DNA of 64,000 nucleotides from Symbiodinium natans (GCA_905221605.1 CAJNDS010002274.1:310001-374000); one strand, 5' to 3'. Shown: positions 10,490 through 22,806, counted from the stretch's first letter. The notes: generated by a model from the letters alone, not told the origin. Numbers and translations are program-made.

Positions 10490-12380
10490 GGAGTTTGCAT
10501 TTAAGGGTCTTAGGGCTGTTGGGGCGCACAAGGGGTTATAGGGCTTCGCGGCTTCGCGGCTTCTGGCTCAGGGCTGAGGGTTTTACGGGGGAGGGGCAAG
10601 TCTGCGGGAGCGCGAGGAGAGGAAGAGATGGTCCTGGAGCTCATGCGCTTTACGGAATTGGTCGGGGTCTCCCTGAGCGTGCAGAGCCCTTCACTCAGCC
10701 CAACTCTGTCAGAGGGAACACGGAGGACGCTTTCAGGAAGGTTTGGGGGAATGCTTTTGAAACAATTTTGGGATGTTTGGGGCTCAGGAGTTGAAAGTTA
10801 CTGTGTCAGCTGGGGGATCTGCTCTCCTTGTGGCCATCAACTCCTGCTGACTGCTATCTCCTGCTAACGAAATCACTAGTATTGCTGTTGGGGATACCAC
10901 ACGGATTTGGTGGCTGCTTCATTGATTGCATACGGCAACTCTCAGCCTGGTATGCTTCGACGAATGTCCGAGCGATTCCACGCTAGACCCGCCAAAAACG
11001 TCAAGTCGCTTGAACACATATACAGCACATACAGGGTGAGGATCTTTGAATTGCGTCATCAGTTCCATTGTGTCCATGGCAGGGCACACCCTTACGAGGA
11101 GTTGTGTTCATCTGAGGCCAATGTGCTTTAGGACCCTTAGAATGTACACTAAGCGGAAGATGACATACAGGGGTGGCACGCTGCATTTCTTTGCGAGGGG
11201 CTGTGAGCGAGCCTTGGGTAAAGGTCCAAGATAGCGCAGCTTCCATATGAGAGCGTCAAGGTTGCCCTGGGCTGTGTAGGGTTAGATCCGCAATATGTCG
11301 CAAACATGATTCAGTCATGAAAGAATCACAAGAATTGATCTCGGCGGGGAAGTGCCTCCTCATTCTCATGCTTGCCTCACTTGCCCATCCAGGTGCAGAC
11401 CTGCTTTGCCGCTCGTTGGCTATGCGAAGGGCGACCTCCCCAGGGGCAGCTCCACACACTCTAATTACAGGGAGGCATGAAATGTTGCCAGTGCTTGTTT
11501 TGGCTCAGGTCTATTGCCTTGTGCTCGTCGACGCCTCCAATGCTGCCTTGGCACGAGCAGCAAGCAACCCAAGCAACTGCTTGTCAAGCATAGTTCTTAC
11601 ATTGTCGATTGGTCAGAACAGTGCGTGGGGGGGGGGGTCCGACTCCAAATCATGTTTGTGGCCATGAGGCCCGCGACCTGCGAGAATCCCGGGCACAGTG
11701 ATCCTGCTTGTTCGACACATCCCGCTATATCCTGATTGAAATACAGAAGACGCCCCGCCCCCGACTAAGCTTGCCGAACAGGTATCAGGGCGAGGTGGCA
11801 CAAATCCGAGCCACGGGGGGTGAAGTCCCTGAAGACGAGGCCGCGGCTGCAAGTGAGCGCAAGCGAACTCTGGCTTTTGGGAGTGCCTTGCGCCACAAAA
11901 GTTGCAAGGGCTGGGATTTTGACGGATCGGACAGTGGGCTCAGTGCGCAGGACAACTTTGTGGTTCCCATGCTCCGGCTGCTTCGGCACTCGCCGGGCAC
12001 CCCAAGACTTGATCCACACAGTCGCTGCCGCAAGCTCTGAAACCCGTCATGGCTCTGTCAACTGCTCATGTATTAGCTGCCACCTCTTTCCCATGTTTGG
12101 GATCCGACTTGGCCCCTGCTGTAGGGGCCTGGAGCCTTCCGTCGCCTCCTGCGACTGGGATGCAGATACTCGCGGAGTGTCAACGGAGTGTCGCACAATC
12201 GCTCATCACCCCAAGGTTTTTTGTAGAGCGTAGCAGAAGAAGCATAATGCGTAGTAACAACAGTGCAAAAAGAGCTGCTCTGAAAGAGAGTCGGCGGCGT
12301 TTTGTTCTACCCTCAAGGCTTCGCGCCGAAGTTCGCGCAGGCCTCGCAGCTTCACATGCCTACAGTCCATTCTGCTGAGT
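10490..12380. other. No gene resolved
   Basis: Plus-strand open frames of 90-137 codons occur (for example 10495-10794, 11317-11667 and 11820-12233) but show no clear splice or family signal. They overlap one another in different frames. Confidence 0.3.
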
Positions 12381-12387
12381 CGTAGCA

Positions 12388-12425
12388 TGGGCCACATGGG
12401 CCACATGGGGCACATGTGGCCACCG
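12388..12425 (+). repeat. GGGCCACAT direct repeat
   Basis: Three near copies of GGGCCACAT followed by the inverted form ATGTGGCC, so the cluster can also form a hairpin. Confidence 0.7.
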
Positions 12426-12637
12426 GTTTGTCTTAGCAGAGCACCACATGTTCAAACGTGTTCAGGCAGATTGCACAACATGTTGCCGTGTGCCTCTCTC
12501 CCTGAAGAGGTGGAGAGGGCACTTGCGGGTTCATCAGCCTTCCTGATGGACCGACAGCAGCCGCCGAGTAGCAGAGTAGAGGTTGGAAAAAGGTTGGATT
12601 CAAGGCTCCTCCAGGTCCATATGACACAAATTGAAAC

Positions 12638-12869
12638 ATGAAGAACCAATTCTGCACCTCGGAGGACTTGGACACCCACCGCCTGGCACCACTCCGGCTC
12701 TCCTCCTTCCGTGGCCTCTACCCGCAGATCGCACCCGGCCCAAACGCCTCGGCTGTCAAACAGATCCGAGAGCGTTAATGCGCTTTGCGCAGAAGACGAG
12801 GCCTATGAGGACAGCTTAAACTGGGTGGATGCGCTCGACATCCGCTCCTTGCCAGACTGCAGCGAGGCC
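12638..12869 (+). CDS. Possible start exon(s) of an unknown protein, with a 19-bp putative micro-intron
   Basis: An ATG at 12638 opens MKNQFCTSEDLDTHRLAPLR and runs 46 codons to TAA at 12776. In a shifted frame EDEAYEDSLNWVDALDIRSL then PDCSEA follows. Removing 12774-12792, which starts GTTAATG and ends GCGCAG, joins the two stretches in phase as SAVKQIREQDEAYEDSLNW. Both halves look strongly protein-like; the micro-intron is inference. The product is not recognised. Confidence 0.4.
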
Positions 12870-12925
12870 ATGGTTTTTGCTCTGTGCAGTCTTTGCTTTG
12901 GTGTGGTGTGCAACTGCTTTGGCCA

Positions 12926-13099
12926 ATGTCTTTCAAGCCCTACGCTACGAAGAACGAGGGAAATCCAGCGACGATCTTCGAAGTTGCCCCAATGTGACAG
13001 GGAATGCGGCAGCGCTTCGTGAGGCCACGCAACATTCTGTTGGGCCAAGCTCTTCTGCTGTTTCCGGAGGTTGTCTTGGTATTTTCACCAAACGGATGA
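12926..13099 (+). CDS. Coding-like frame broken by one TGA
   Basis: ATG at 12926 opens MSFKPYATKNEGNPATIFE, and after an in-frame TGA (12995) the same frame continues GMRQRFVRPRNILLGQALLL then FPEVVLVF. The stop lies in an 18-bp stretch (12983-13000) that starts GT and ends CAG. Explanations are a micro-intron, a pseudogene, or two unrelated frames. Not recognised. Confidence 0.35.
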
Positions 13100-13278
13100 A
13101 TCAAAAAAGCTTGTAAACCTCAGAGCCGCAGCGTTTGGTATACCCACAATGGAAGGCAGCTCGCGGTTTCCTCCTTCTCTGAGCTCACCTGGCAACTCAT
13201 GCCCAGACCTCAGCTTCAAGGCAGGGGCTTTGGGTGATGTGCCCTGAACTAATGTTGGTTCTAAGGTTTGCGCTCTTC

Positions 13279-13425
13279 ATGGCGGAAGTTGTTGCGAAAG
13301 CGGTGGCCAGTGGATCGCTTCTGTGGTGGCTAGGCGGGGCCAAGAAGAGGAGAAGAGCGCAGACTTTTCAAGGCATCGTCAAAGTAGTTAATATACTTAA
13401 TTACAAGGCGGCTTTATCGCCCTAG
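13279..13425 (+). CDS. 48-codon open frame
   Basis: ATG at 13279; reads MAEVVAKAVASGSLLWWLGG then a basic run KKRRRAQTF. Could be one exon with a short hydrophobic segment followed by positive charge. No relatives recognised. Confidence 0.25.
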   Translation: MAEVVAKAVASGSLLWWLGGAKKRRRAQTFQGIVKVVNILNYKAALSP

Positions 13426-13676
13426 CCCTGTCTGTTTTGCAGCTTCGTGCGTTGCAGTGAAGACCAAGCGGAAGGCAGGCGGACTTCCACAAGCACACAT
13501 CTCATCTCTTTGCCTTTCAACTCCTAGCCCAAGACAGTTCATTCTCGTCACGAGGGTCAGCGAATTCCCGACCGCTAGCGCCGGCCTTCTCGCCAAGGCT
13601 GAACGTAGCTTGTTTGGCCTGCCTGGTTAGCACAGCCGCAGACCAAGCTCCAAGACCTGCTTAGCAGTTCTCCCGG

Positions 13677-14437
13677 GTGGCTCTGCGTGAGGTCACGTGT
13701 TGGTGGGGGCGTGTCGTCCCATTTGTCTGTGGAGGTCAGCAGGGCCCTAGGGCCCACAAAAGCATGCGCGATCTCGTCCTTGATTTCTGCCGGCGCGGGC
13801 GACTCGGGCAAGGAGACCAAGCCAGAGATGCAGACGGCCGGCCTGTTGACGTTCTCCGTCCACTTGCATTCGGGCCCTTTCTTCCTGATGTTGCTTGCAT
13901 GATTGAGGGGTCATTTTTTGCTGTCATCAACGTGCTTGATGCTGCCCACTGGCCTGTCGGGCTGGGAGATGTCGCTTAGCAGCGCTGCTCACACATGTCA
14001 CACATATGTGGACAAGAAGCGCCATGACTCCTTGACACCGCTCTTACTACTGGCAGTACGTTTCGGCTTGTCGTGCGCACCCCAGAACGTGACCAAGGAA
14101 GCCTCCTCCATCCTTCGTGGGATCGCAAAGGCTACTGCTGTTGCCCACCCGACTTAGCTTTGCGAGGATATCTTTGTTTCTCACCGGGCGCTCATCGGTT
14201 GCCAGTGCAGCCTTGGCTGCCCCTGCGCCCTCAGCGAGCCGAGAATCCTGCCCCCTTCTTCAATCTGGGCCGTCCCGTCGACGGTCTCCCGCTGCCTCAC
14301 ATGCAAGAGTTAGTAGTCAACCCAGTCAAGGACTGCAGCCTTCGTTGCGTATGCTGCGATGGCCTGCGCAGGCTTGACAAGACGGGCTCAACTTGCAATC
14401 ATACAGTGACATGCAGGAGGGTAAATCACTCGTGACC
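13677..14437 (+). CDS. Succession of exon-like frames, unknown
   Basis: Stretches with plausible protein composition follow each other: SMRDLVLDFCRRGRLGQGDQ then VDVLRPLAFGPFLPDVAC (13760-13910); VDKKRHDSLTPLLLLAVRFG and NVTKEASSILRGIAKATAVA (14005-14155); ENPAPFFNLGRPVDGLPLPH (about 14240-14300). Frames differ and no junction was phase-verified. A minus-strand frame at 13575-13820 competes. Confidence 0.25.
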
Positions 14438-14874
14438 GGCCCGCAAGGCCTCCAAGACGCAGCCGTGTATGATCTCGATTTGCAGATATATCACGAGCGG
14501 AACGTTGCCCGACAAAGCCCCAGTCTTCAGACCATTTCGCCATATTGCGCTCTAGACCGAAGACTTACAACGCCTCCGAAGCTGAATTCCCACCAGGCCC
14601 CTGCCCCACGGCTGCAGAATTTGCTTTCGTCCCAACTCTTCACCCGCCAAGTGCATCTGTAGCTTTCGCTGTCTCCCCATGGTGACCCCCCCATGCCCGA
14701 ACTTAAACGCACGCCAGGTGCATCTGGCATGGTGCTGGCCACGCTGTCCAGGCGCAGACCTAACTATCATGTAACTAGCCATGAGGCGGGTACCATTATA
14801 ATCCTTTTATGTCAATGCTGTGATACTTTCTTTTCTATTTGCGTTATCCCACTTTTTCGTGTTGTGACTGATGA

Positions 14875-15183
14875 GTGTATGATTATGTCTGTGCTATTTC
14901 TATGACTATCGCTACTATTGTGTCAATCTTGTCATTATTGGATGCTGCAATATTTCTACCATATATCATTGTAAATGCTGTAGCTCTTATCCGATTAGAT
15001 TATTGTGCTGCTTCAAGAATCGTTGTTCAGATCGCCTTTTGGCTAGACACTTACATTGCGGTTCTTACAACCACTGTTATCAAGACCGCCATCGTTCGCA
15101 TTTTTGCTATCATGGAACGGTTAACACAGTTGTCATCTGCTGCGAGAGATACGCAGGTCTCCGCCGTTTCTGCGCTGGCCTGA
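14875..15183 (+). CDS. Hydrophobic 102-codon open frame in a low-GC patch
   Basis: The frame is rich in Ile/Val/Ala/Leu, with segments such as SMTIATIVSILSLLDAAIFL and AIFLPYIIVNAVALI that could span a membrane. It sits in a patch (14780-15130) clearly AT-richer than its surroundings. Low-GC DNA readily gives hydrophobic chance translations, so coding status is doubtful. Confidence 0.2.
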   Translation: MYDYVCAISMTIATIVSILSLLDAAIFLPYIIVNAVALIRLDYCAASRIVVQIAFWLDTYIAVLTTTVIKTAIVRIFAIMERLTQLSSAARDTQVSAVSALA

Positions 15184-15634
15184 CACTCAGGATGCCGCGC
15201 AGAGTCCGCGCAGCAGTGGTTCGCAGGCAGAATCGGCAGATGATGGCAGTGACTTGAAAGTTGCTACGGTGCAGAGTTTGTTAAAGGTGACGCGGGCTTG
15301 GGGGCTTGGAGCGAACTGGCATCCACAGCTCGGGATGTCAGCTCTTGTGCTCAGGCTTTTCAGCTACGTGCCAGAGATGTTCTGGTCGCCTCAGCTCATG
15401 GAGAGTTGAATGTTGTATGGCGGAAGAAAAAGACACCCATAACTTTTGAGATGCTGTAGTGTTACTGATGCAAGTGATATGCAAGTGCCTAACGTCTTCT
15501 TGAGTGTGTTCAGTAGCATTTGTCAAATCTGTGGTTGCCGAAGCAAGTGCAACACCGGGATCTGTTTTCTTGTAGGCATCTGCGGCGGAAGTCCCTGACG
15601 GTCGTCTTGCCTGAGTTGGCTCAAGCTTGCAGTT

Positions 15635-15962
15635 TTGACAAAAGTGTTGGTGTGCGTCCATTTCGGCCATGGATCCAGAGGCAAGCTTTCAATCTTCCCA
15701 GACTGCTTCAGGGCAAGACCATTGCAAACTAGCATTGCGCGGGAGGTCAAGAAGAAGCTGCAAGTCAAAACGGCAGTCGCCTTGCGACGGGCGGCGCAGG
15801 CTGGCCTATCTGAACAACTGCCCCAATGCAACAGCCAAGCTTTCTCAGGTGCTAGTCAACTTCAATACTTTGCGCACTGTCGTCAAAGCGTGGTACAGTT
15901 GGCTTGACGAAAGTGTTCGGAAGTGCAGGCATGGGATACGTGGGCACATGCGGCATGCTTAG
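15635..15962 (+). CDS. Overlapping exon-like frames, unknown
   Basis: One frame reads TSIAREVKKKLQVKTAVALR then RAAQAGLSEQLPQC; the other reads NATAKLSQVLVNFNTLRTVV then KAWYSWLDESVRKC. Both are helical and charged, so a splice or frame change within 15820-15850 is possible. Not recognised. Confidence 0.3.
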
Positions 15963-16477
15963 AAAGTCTATCGTTCAACCAGACTGAGCAGGGCAGGTGT
16001 GCGGCTGCGCGATGTGCACCATGACTGAGGCCGTTTTTCATTACAGCTTGGTGCCCGGCGTCTTTGCCTACGGACTCTGGTGCGCAGCCGAGTGATGCAA
16101 AAGTACAACATGCTACATCATGTTACGACTCCGCTTCGCCGGTCTCCTTCATGGCTCGTCCAGGTACTCAGGTGAGTTCACCCTCAGTCCTGTCACGCTC
16201 TTCGTTTTGTCCTAAGCTGCTCCGGCGCCTTCGGTTCTGACGCATGTACCGTGTGCGATGTCGCGTTGACTCGGCTGCCGCCCATAGCGTGGAACGCGGG
16301 CTCAGTTCAAGATCATCCTCGATGCCTGAGCGCGGATGCAAACAACGGAGCATGAAGATCCTGAGCAGTGCAAGGCTTGAAGTCGCAACGACTCGCCACA
16401 TCTCGGCCTGCAGAAATCAAGGCCACCCGGTGCAGCTAAGGTGCACGGAGAATCCAAGTGATTTGGAGTAAGGATTC

Positions 16478-17017
16478 ATGAAATGTGGGGCTAGAGTCAT
16501 AGATCGATCCGAAAGGTGTCACGAGTTTCTTCGACTTCACGACTACGCAGGTGTACTAGCTAGCAAGAGCTCACGTAAAACGTTATCTAGGACTTCTGGC
16601 ATCTTCTGGCATCTTCTGGCCGTCTTCATTCAGAAGTTGAATGCATCCTTAGAAGTACTTGAAGTGCAGCAGACCATGGAAGTCTCCGCTTGGAAACGCG
16701 CATGCCTAGAGTTGACCTCTGCGTGGGCAGTTGCGTTCGCCACAAAAGGACTGACCGATCCTTCGTTCCATGTGAGTGCTTTTGAGTCGGGAATAGAGGT
16801 TGGGAATCAAAAAGTAGAGGTTGGGAATCAAAGTTTCTGTGTTTTTTGCACCGGGGGATGTGAGTGTAGCGATGGCGGAGAGCTCAGGGAAGGGCCCCAG
16901 GGCATGCCACGAAGGCCACCAGGAATTGTCCCAAGACGGGAAGGGCAGCGCCCACACCTTCAGCGGCAAGAGCTTCGCAGATGTCTAATATCCGGCTCAA
17001 GCGCACTGAGCTCCTGA
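16478..17017 (+). CDS. 179-codon open frame, unknown
   Basis: The frame includes IFWHLLAVFIQKLNASLEVL then EVQQTMEVSAWKRACLEL, a good helix candidate. In an overlapping frame an ATG at 16872 opens MAESSGKGPRACHEGHQEL then SQDGKGSAHTFSGKSFAD. A tandem TTCTGGCATC triplet lies at about 16594-16620. No family recognised. Confidence 0.3.
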   Translation: MKCGARVIDRSERCHEFLRLHDYAGVLASKSSRKTLSRTSGIFWHLLAVFIQKLNASLEVLEVQQTMEVSAWKRACLELTSAWAVAFATKGLTDPSFHVSAFESGIEVGNQKVEVGNQSFCVFCTGGCECSDGGELREGPQGMPRRPPGIVPRREGQRPHLQRQELRRCLISGSSALSS

Positions 17018-17019
17018 AG

Positions 17020-18000
17020 CTTAAGACTTCGCAGCACCAAGTCAGCTGGTCATGTACACTTTATGTACCTCATGCTGCTACTTGGGCTCCGCACTAGTGT
17101 TGCAATGGATCAAAGCTGTGGAGCTAACTAGGGTGCAATGGCTTCGTCCTCTTCGCAGGTGCGTGGCAAAGAGATGTCAGTATCATTGGCCCGCATAGCC
17201 GCCACACAGGCCTCGCTCGGTGACTATCCTCGACTTCTTCATAGCAGGCCATAGCCTGCTGTGGTTACAAAAACCCCCCCAACACCCAAAAACCTAAACA
17301 GTTGAGCGTAGTTGTGTCCCTGGGTCAACGTAGCTTTGAAGGAGCAAGAGGGCGTGGCATGGTTTAGGGTTCAGGGTCTAGGGTTGAGGGTCTAGGGTTT
17401 AGGGTTGAGGCTTAGGGTTACTCCAACACGTCTAGCTCTTCAGTTCTTGAGGGAACGTCGCCGCCGGCCATCAGCTACTGGTGACAAGGCGCAGACCTGA
17501 CCTTGCTGGTCAGTGCATCTTCTCCTCTTCCTTTACAGCTCAAGCTTGGCAATAACGGACATGTCATTTGATCGATGCGGCTTGTTCGCTCTACTTTGGC
17601 GGCCAAGGATGTGCAGTCCTGGTGATGAGGACCGTTGTGGGGGTCTAGTCAGGTCGTCGAGTCGTCGGAGATAGTTTCAGCTGAAAACCGACATTCTCCA
17701 GCACATGACTGCCGCTGCTATAATGTCAGTGGAGAGACGGTTTGCTGTTCATCACGCCCCGCCTGCCAGTTCTAGCATTTGTCCTTAGGCCGAGGGCCTA
17801 GGGATCTAATTCGCCTGCACCGGTTTCAGGGTTTGGGGATTAGGGTTTGGTCCCAGCTGATTCAGAGAGAGTCTGGGTTCAAAGGGTTGAGGGCCGAGGG
17901 TGAAGTTGTTGCTTTTTGTTTGACTTCAAGTGTTCTTCCATGAAGCGAAGAAACTCTCAGAGGCTCTTGCAGCACCGCAAGCAGCAATATCAGGAATAAT
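17020..18000. other. No gene seen
   Basis: Apart from the telomere-like strings nothing coding or structured was recognised between the 16.5-17.0 kb frame and the AATATT array. Confidence 0.5.
17361..17412 (+). repeat. Telomere-like TTTAGGG strings
   Basis: GGTTTAGGGTTCAGGGTCTA and similar degenerate units, about seven in a row. A further single GATTAGGGTTTGG lies near 17840. Interstitial and decayed. Confidence 0.65.
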
Positions 18001-18485
18001 TAGTAGCGTTAATAATACTAGTAATATGAATAGTATTCGTAGTATGAGTACTACTAGTAAGAATAGTAATATCGCAATATTCGCAATAATATTATCATTA
18101 TAGCATTAGCAATATTCGCAATATTAGAAAAAACAACATTAGTAACATTAGTAGCATGAGGAACAGTAGTAAAATTGTAACACTAGTAATATTCGTACTA
18201 TGAGTAATATTAGGAATATTCGTAATGTCAGTAATATTAGTTACATAAGTAATATTAGTAATATTTGAAAAAATCAGTAGTACCTTTAGAATATTATTAA
18301 TATTAGTAATATTGCTAATATTCGTGATATTGAAAATAGCAATTTTGTAATATGAGTAATATTAGTAATACTCGTAGTACATGTAACATTAGTAATATCA
18401 GTAATATTCGTAATATTCGTAATATTCGTAATATTCGTAATATTCGTAATATTCGTAATATTCGTAATATTCGTAATATTGTTAT
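18000..18485 (+). repeat. AATATT-type array with a 9-bp tandem core
   Basis: From about 18000 the sequence is a degenerate GTAATATTAGTAATATT-type array. At 18401-18480 it becomes almost perfect, about nine copies of GTAATATTC. The abrupt drop to low GC against GC-rich neighbours is striking. Open frames across it translate to NIRNIRNIR on plus and ILRILRIL on minus and are not genes. Confidence 0.9.
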
Positions 18486-18545
18486 AAATATTTTAAGGGG
18501 CTGCGCCCATGGGCGGGCAGCGCACGCAGAAGCCCGGGGCGAGCA

Positions 18546-18711
18546 GTTTCTAAGCATGTTGAGGCCCCTAAACTCCCTTAAAATCTCTAAGCGTTAAGTT
18601 TCTAAGCATTTTCAGGCCCCTAAACTCCCTTCAAATCTCTAAGCGTTTGAGGCTCCGAAACTCCCTTAACGTTTCTAAGCACTTTATAAGGCCCCTAAAC
18701 TCCCTTTTTCC
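18546..18711 (+). repeat. ~53-bp tandem repeat
   Basis: Units built on TTTCTAAGCATTTT and GGCCCCTAAACTCCCTT recur at about 18563, 18615, 18651 and 18690. The first spacing is 53 bp; later ones are shortened by deletion. Confidence 0.75.
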
Positions 18712-18739
18712 TAGCCCCGGGCTTAGACACGTCGCTTAT

Positions 18740-18870
18740 GCCCGCCCTTTGGGGGGTCCTGATGCCCCCCCGCGGTCCCGCCCCGGGAGCCGCTGATGCT
18801 CCTGATGCGCGCCTGGGGGTCCCGGCCTGGACCCGCTGATGCTCATGATGCGCGCCCTCTGGGGGCCTCC
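18740..18870 (+). repeat. GCTGATGCTC..TGATGCGCGCC duplication
   Basis: Two ~50-bp copies of a GC-rich unit containing GATGCTCATGATGCGCGCC and its CCTGATGC variant, each next to a CCC(G/T)GGG-type stretch. No gene. Confidence 0.6.
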
Positions 18871-19099
18871 GTGGCGACGCAAAAAACCACGAAAAAAAAA
18901 CCGTTAATTGGCGGCACGCGGGGGTCGGCGGCACTGGCGTCCGGCCTAATTCTGCTTCGCAGAAGGCCAGAGGCCAGCAAGGCTATTCCCGGGACGACCC
19001 GGGCTAAAAGGTCCGCATTTGCTCGGTCCTTTGGGGACCTCGCGCTGCCCGATTTAATGGCTACCGCCAGTGCCGCCGACCCCAGACCCAACAAGACAG

Positions 19100-22000
19100 T
19101 CCTCTGATGTGCTTTGGGTGGGGGGGGGTGGGGGGGGGGGGGGGGGGGGTGGGGGCGGGGTGAGGGGGGTGGGGGGGGGGGGGTGGGGGTTGGGCGTGGG
19201 GGGGGGCGGAGCGGTGGAAAAACGGAGGGGGGCGCGGGCATGCACTGGAGAGCCCTTAAGAATGAGCTTCAAGGGCATGGAGCACAGGGGGGGTGGGGGG
19301 GGGTGGTGGGGTGGGGGGGTGGGGGGGGTGGGGGGGGGGTGGGGCAAGCTCAGCAAGAGGAGCAAGCGAGGGGGCTCGCAGGCACTGGAGCCCTTTAAAT
19401 CATCTAATGGGGCCAGTCCATGGGGATCATGGGGGTTGGGGGCCAGAAGGGGTGATGGGTTGGGGGGCGGGGTGGGGGGGCTTGCGGGGGGGGTGGGGTG
19501 CGGAGAAGGGGCATGGGTGGCGGGGCAGGGTGCGTGAGGGGTAAGGGGTAGGGAGCTGGGTCCAGGTCAAGGGGATGGAGAGGGGGAGCATGGGCCAGAG
19601 AGTAGGCGGAGGGGGCGGGCATGCACTGTGGGGCCTTTTAAAGTCAGCTGCGAGTGAGGGATGGGGAGGGCGCAGGTGGGGGTGGAGCGTGGGAGTGGGG
19701 TGAAATGGGGAGTGAAAGTAAGAAAGGGCGGGGAAGTGAGAGAATGGAAAAGTGGGGGAGTGAGGGAGCGAGGAAGCGAGGGGGGTTGGGGGTGGGTGGA
19801 GCAGGGGCCATATATAGGACCAGCATTGGCAGCCATGCAGGTCGAGGGATGAAGAATGGGACCAGGAGCCATGTTCATGAGAAGCATGGCGGGGTGCGTG
19901 GCGGGCTTGGGCAAGAGGGGAGTATGCGGATGAACGGGGGCGGGGTGCGTGGGTGGTGGGGATAGGGCAAGCGGGCCAAGCGGGGGAGGTCGAGGGGACA
20001 TGCGCCAAGGGGGGAGTAGGCGGAGCTGGAAGGCGGAGCGGAGCGGGCGGAGGGCGGAGGGGCCCTAAAGTCAGCTGGAGAAGCCACATCCATGGGCCGT
20101 GGACCATGAGCCAATGGGGCCAGGAGCCATGGGTCCAGTGGGGGGGCGGGGTGCGTGGGGGGTGGGGGTGGGGGTTGGAAGTGTGGAAAGGTGTGTGGGG
20201 GTGGGGGTTGGGGGTGGGGGTGGAGCCATGGGGCCAGGAGCAAGGGGCCCATGACAAGCATGGGCGGCGGGGCAGTGTGCGGGTGGGGGTTGGGGGTGGG
20301 GGTAGCAGGGGCCAGAAAAGGACCAGCGTTGGCAGCCATGCAGCTCAAGGGATGAAGAATGGGACCAGGAGCCATGGGGCGGGGGGCGGGTGCGTGGGTG
20401 GTGGAGGTAGGGGCGGAGAAGCCACCTGCTTGGGCCGTGGACCATAAGGTTACCAATGGCGGGGCAGGGTGCGTGAGGGGTAGGGGGAGGGAGCTGGGTC
20501 CATGAGGGGTTGGTCAAGGGGATGGAGACTGGGAGCATGGGCCAGAGGGGAGTAGGCGGAGCTGGAAGGGCGGAGGGGAGCGGGCGGAGGGGCATGTATG
20601 GGGCCCGTTAAAGTCGGCTGAGAAGCCAGGAGCCATGGGTCCAGTGGGGGGCGGGGTGCGTGGGGGGTGGGGGTGGGTGGGGTTGCAGGGGCCATTTATA
20701 GGACCAGCATTGGCAGCCATGCAGGTCGAGGGCTGAAGAATGGGACCAGGAGCCAATGGGGCCAGGAGCCATGGGTCCAGTGAAGGGCGGGGTGCGGTGC
20801 TCAAGAGATGAAGAAGGGGACCGGGTCCATGAGAAGCATGGCGGGGTGCGTGGGGCTTGGGCAAGGGGGGGAGTATGCGGAGCGGGAAGGGCGGATGGGC
20901 GGGGGGCGGGGTGCGTGGGTGGTGGGGGTAGGGGCGGAGAAGCCACCTGCTTGGGCTGGGGAGCCATGGCCAGGAGCCATGGGTCCATGAGGGGCATGGC
21001 GGCGGGGCAGGGTGCGTGAGGGGTAAGGGGTAGGGAGCTGGGTCCATGAGGAAGGGGATGGAGAGTGGGAGCATGAGCCAGAGTGGAGTAGGCGGAGCTG
21101 GAAGGGCGGAGGGCGGAGCGGGCGGAGCGGGCGGAGGGGGCCGTGGACCATGAGCCAATGGGGCCAGGAGCCATGGGTCCAGTGGGGGGGCGGGGTGCGT
21201 GGCGGTGGGGGTGGGGGTTGGAAGTGTGGGTGCGTGGGGGTGGGGGTGGGGGTTGGGGGTGGGTTGGGGGTGGGGGGTGGAGCAGGGGGCATTTTTCGGA
21301 CCAGCATTGGCAGCCAAGAATGGGGTGCGTGGGGGGCTTGGGCAAGGGGGTAAGGGGTAGGGAGCTGGGTCCATGAGGGGTCAAGGGGATGGAGAGCCAT
21401 GGGTCCATGAGAGGCATGGGCGGCGGGGCAGGGTGCCAAAGGAGAGTGAGTAGGCGGAGCTGGAAGGGCGGAGGGCGGAGCGGGCGGAGCGGGCGGAGGG
21501 CCCCGGCATGCACTAGGGCCTTTTAAGTCAGCTGAGAAGCCACATCCATGGGCCGTGGACCATGAGCCAATGGAGCCAGGAGCCATGGGTCCAGTGGGGG
21601 GCGGGGTGCGTGGGGGGGTGGGGTGGGGTTTGGAATGTGGCGTGGGGGTGGGGGTGGGGGTGGGGGTTGGGGGTTGGGGGTGGCAGGGTGCGTGCGGGGT
21701 GGGGGTGGGGTTGGGGGTGGGGGTGGAGCAGGGGCCAACCAGCATTGGCAGCCATGCAGGTCGAGGGATGAAGAATGGGACCAGGAGCCATGGGTCTATG
21801 AGAAGCATGGCGGGGTGCGTGGGGGGCTTGGGCAAGGGGGGAGTATGCCAGGACCAGCATTGCCATGCAGGTTGAGGGATAAAGAATGGGACGGTGCGTG
21901 GGTGGTGGGCAAGCGGGCCAAGTGGGGGAGGTCGAGGGGATGGAGAGTGGGAGCATGGGCCAAGGGGGGAGTAGGCGGAGCTGGAAGGGCGGAGGGCGGA

Positions 22001-22785
22001 GCGGGCAGCGGGCGGAGGGGGCGGGCATGCACTGGCGAGAAGCCACATCCATGGGGCGTGGACCATGAGCCAATGGGGCCAGGAGCCATGGGTCCAGTGG
22101 GGGGCGGGGTGCGTGGGGGGTGGGGGTGGGGGCGGTTGGGAGTGGGGGTGGGGGTGGGGGGTGGGGGTGGGGGCGGTTGGGGTGGGGGTGGGGGTGGGGG
22201 TGGGGGGTGGGGAATGGGGGTGGAGCCATGGGGCCAGGAGCCATGGGTCCATGACAAGGTGCGGCGGGGTGGGGGTGGGGGTGGGGGTGGGGGTGGAGCA
22301 GGGGCATAAAGAGGAGGGATGAAGAATGGGACCAGGAGCCATGGGTCCATGAGAAGCATGAGCGGGGTGCGTGGGGGGCTTGGGCAAGGGGGGGAGTATG
22401 CGGAGCGGGAAGGGCGGATGGACGGGGGGCGGGGTGCGTGGGTGGTGGGGGTAGGGCAAGCGGGCGGCCATGCACTGGGGGCCGGTCGAGGTTGGGATGA
22501 AGAATGGGCTTGGGCAAGGGAAGGAGTATGCGGAGCGGGAAGGGCGGATGGGCGGGGGGCGGGGTGCGTGGGTGGTGGGGGTAGGGCAAGCGGGCGGGCA
22601 TGCAGGGAGGAGCCATGGGTCCATGAGAAGCATGGCGGGGTGCGTGGGGGGCTTGGGCAAGGGAAGGAGCGGGGGGCGGGGTGCGTGGGTGGTGGGGGTA
22701 GGGCAAGCGGGCCGGCATGCACTGGGGGCCGGTCGAGCTTTGGATGGGGTGGAGTAGGTGGGAGGGGCAATGGGTCTTCACTGAC
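19100..22785 (+). repeat. Extreme G-strand block of shuffled repeat modules
   Basis: About 3.7 kb with G runs on the plus strand and almost no pyrimidine runs. It starts with (G)nT tracts (19110-19360). It is then a mosaic of reusable modules: one with GACCAGCATTGGCAGCCATG then GTCGAGGGATGAAGAATGGG (near 19820, 20320, 20700, 21740); one with GGGCCGTGGACCATGAGCCA (near 20090, 21140, 21550, 22055); one with GTAGGCGGAGCTGGAAGGGC followed by GGAGCGGGCGGAG units; and many GGGGTGGGGGT runs. CCATGG palindromes recur. The minus-strand frames of 276-619 codons here are Pro/His/Ser-rich and exist because stop codons are scarce in C-rich DNA; I do not call them genes. Strong potential for G-quadruplex structure is inference. 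Confidence 0.9.
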
Positions 22786-22806
22786 GCCGCCCCCCTAGGG
22801 GTCGGC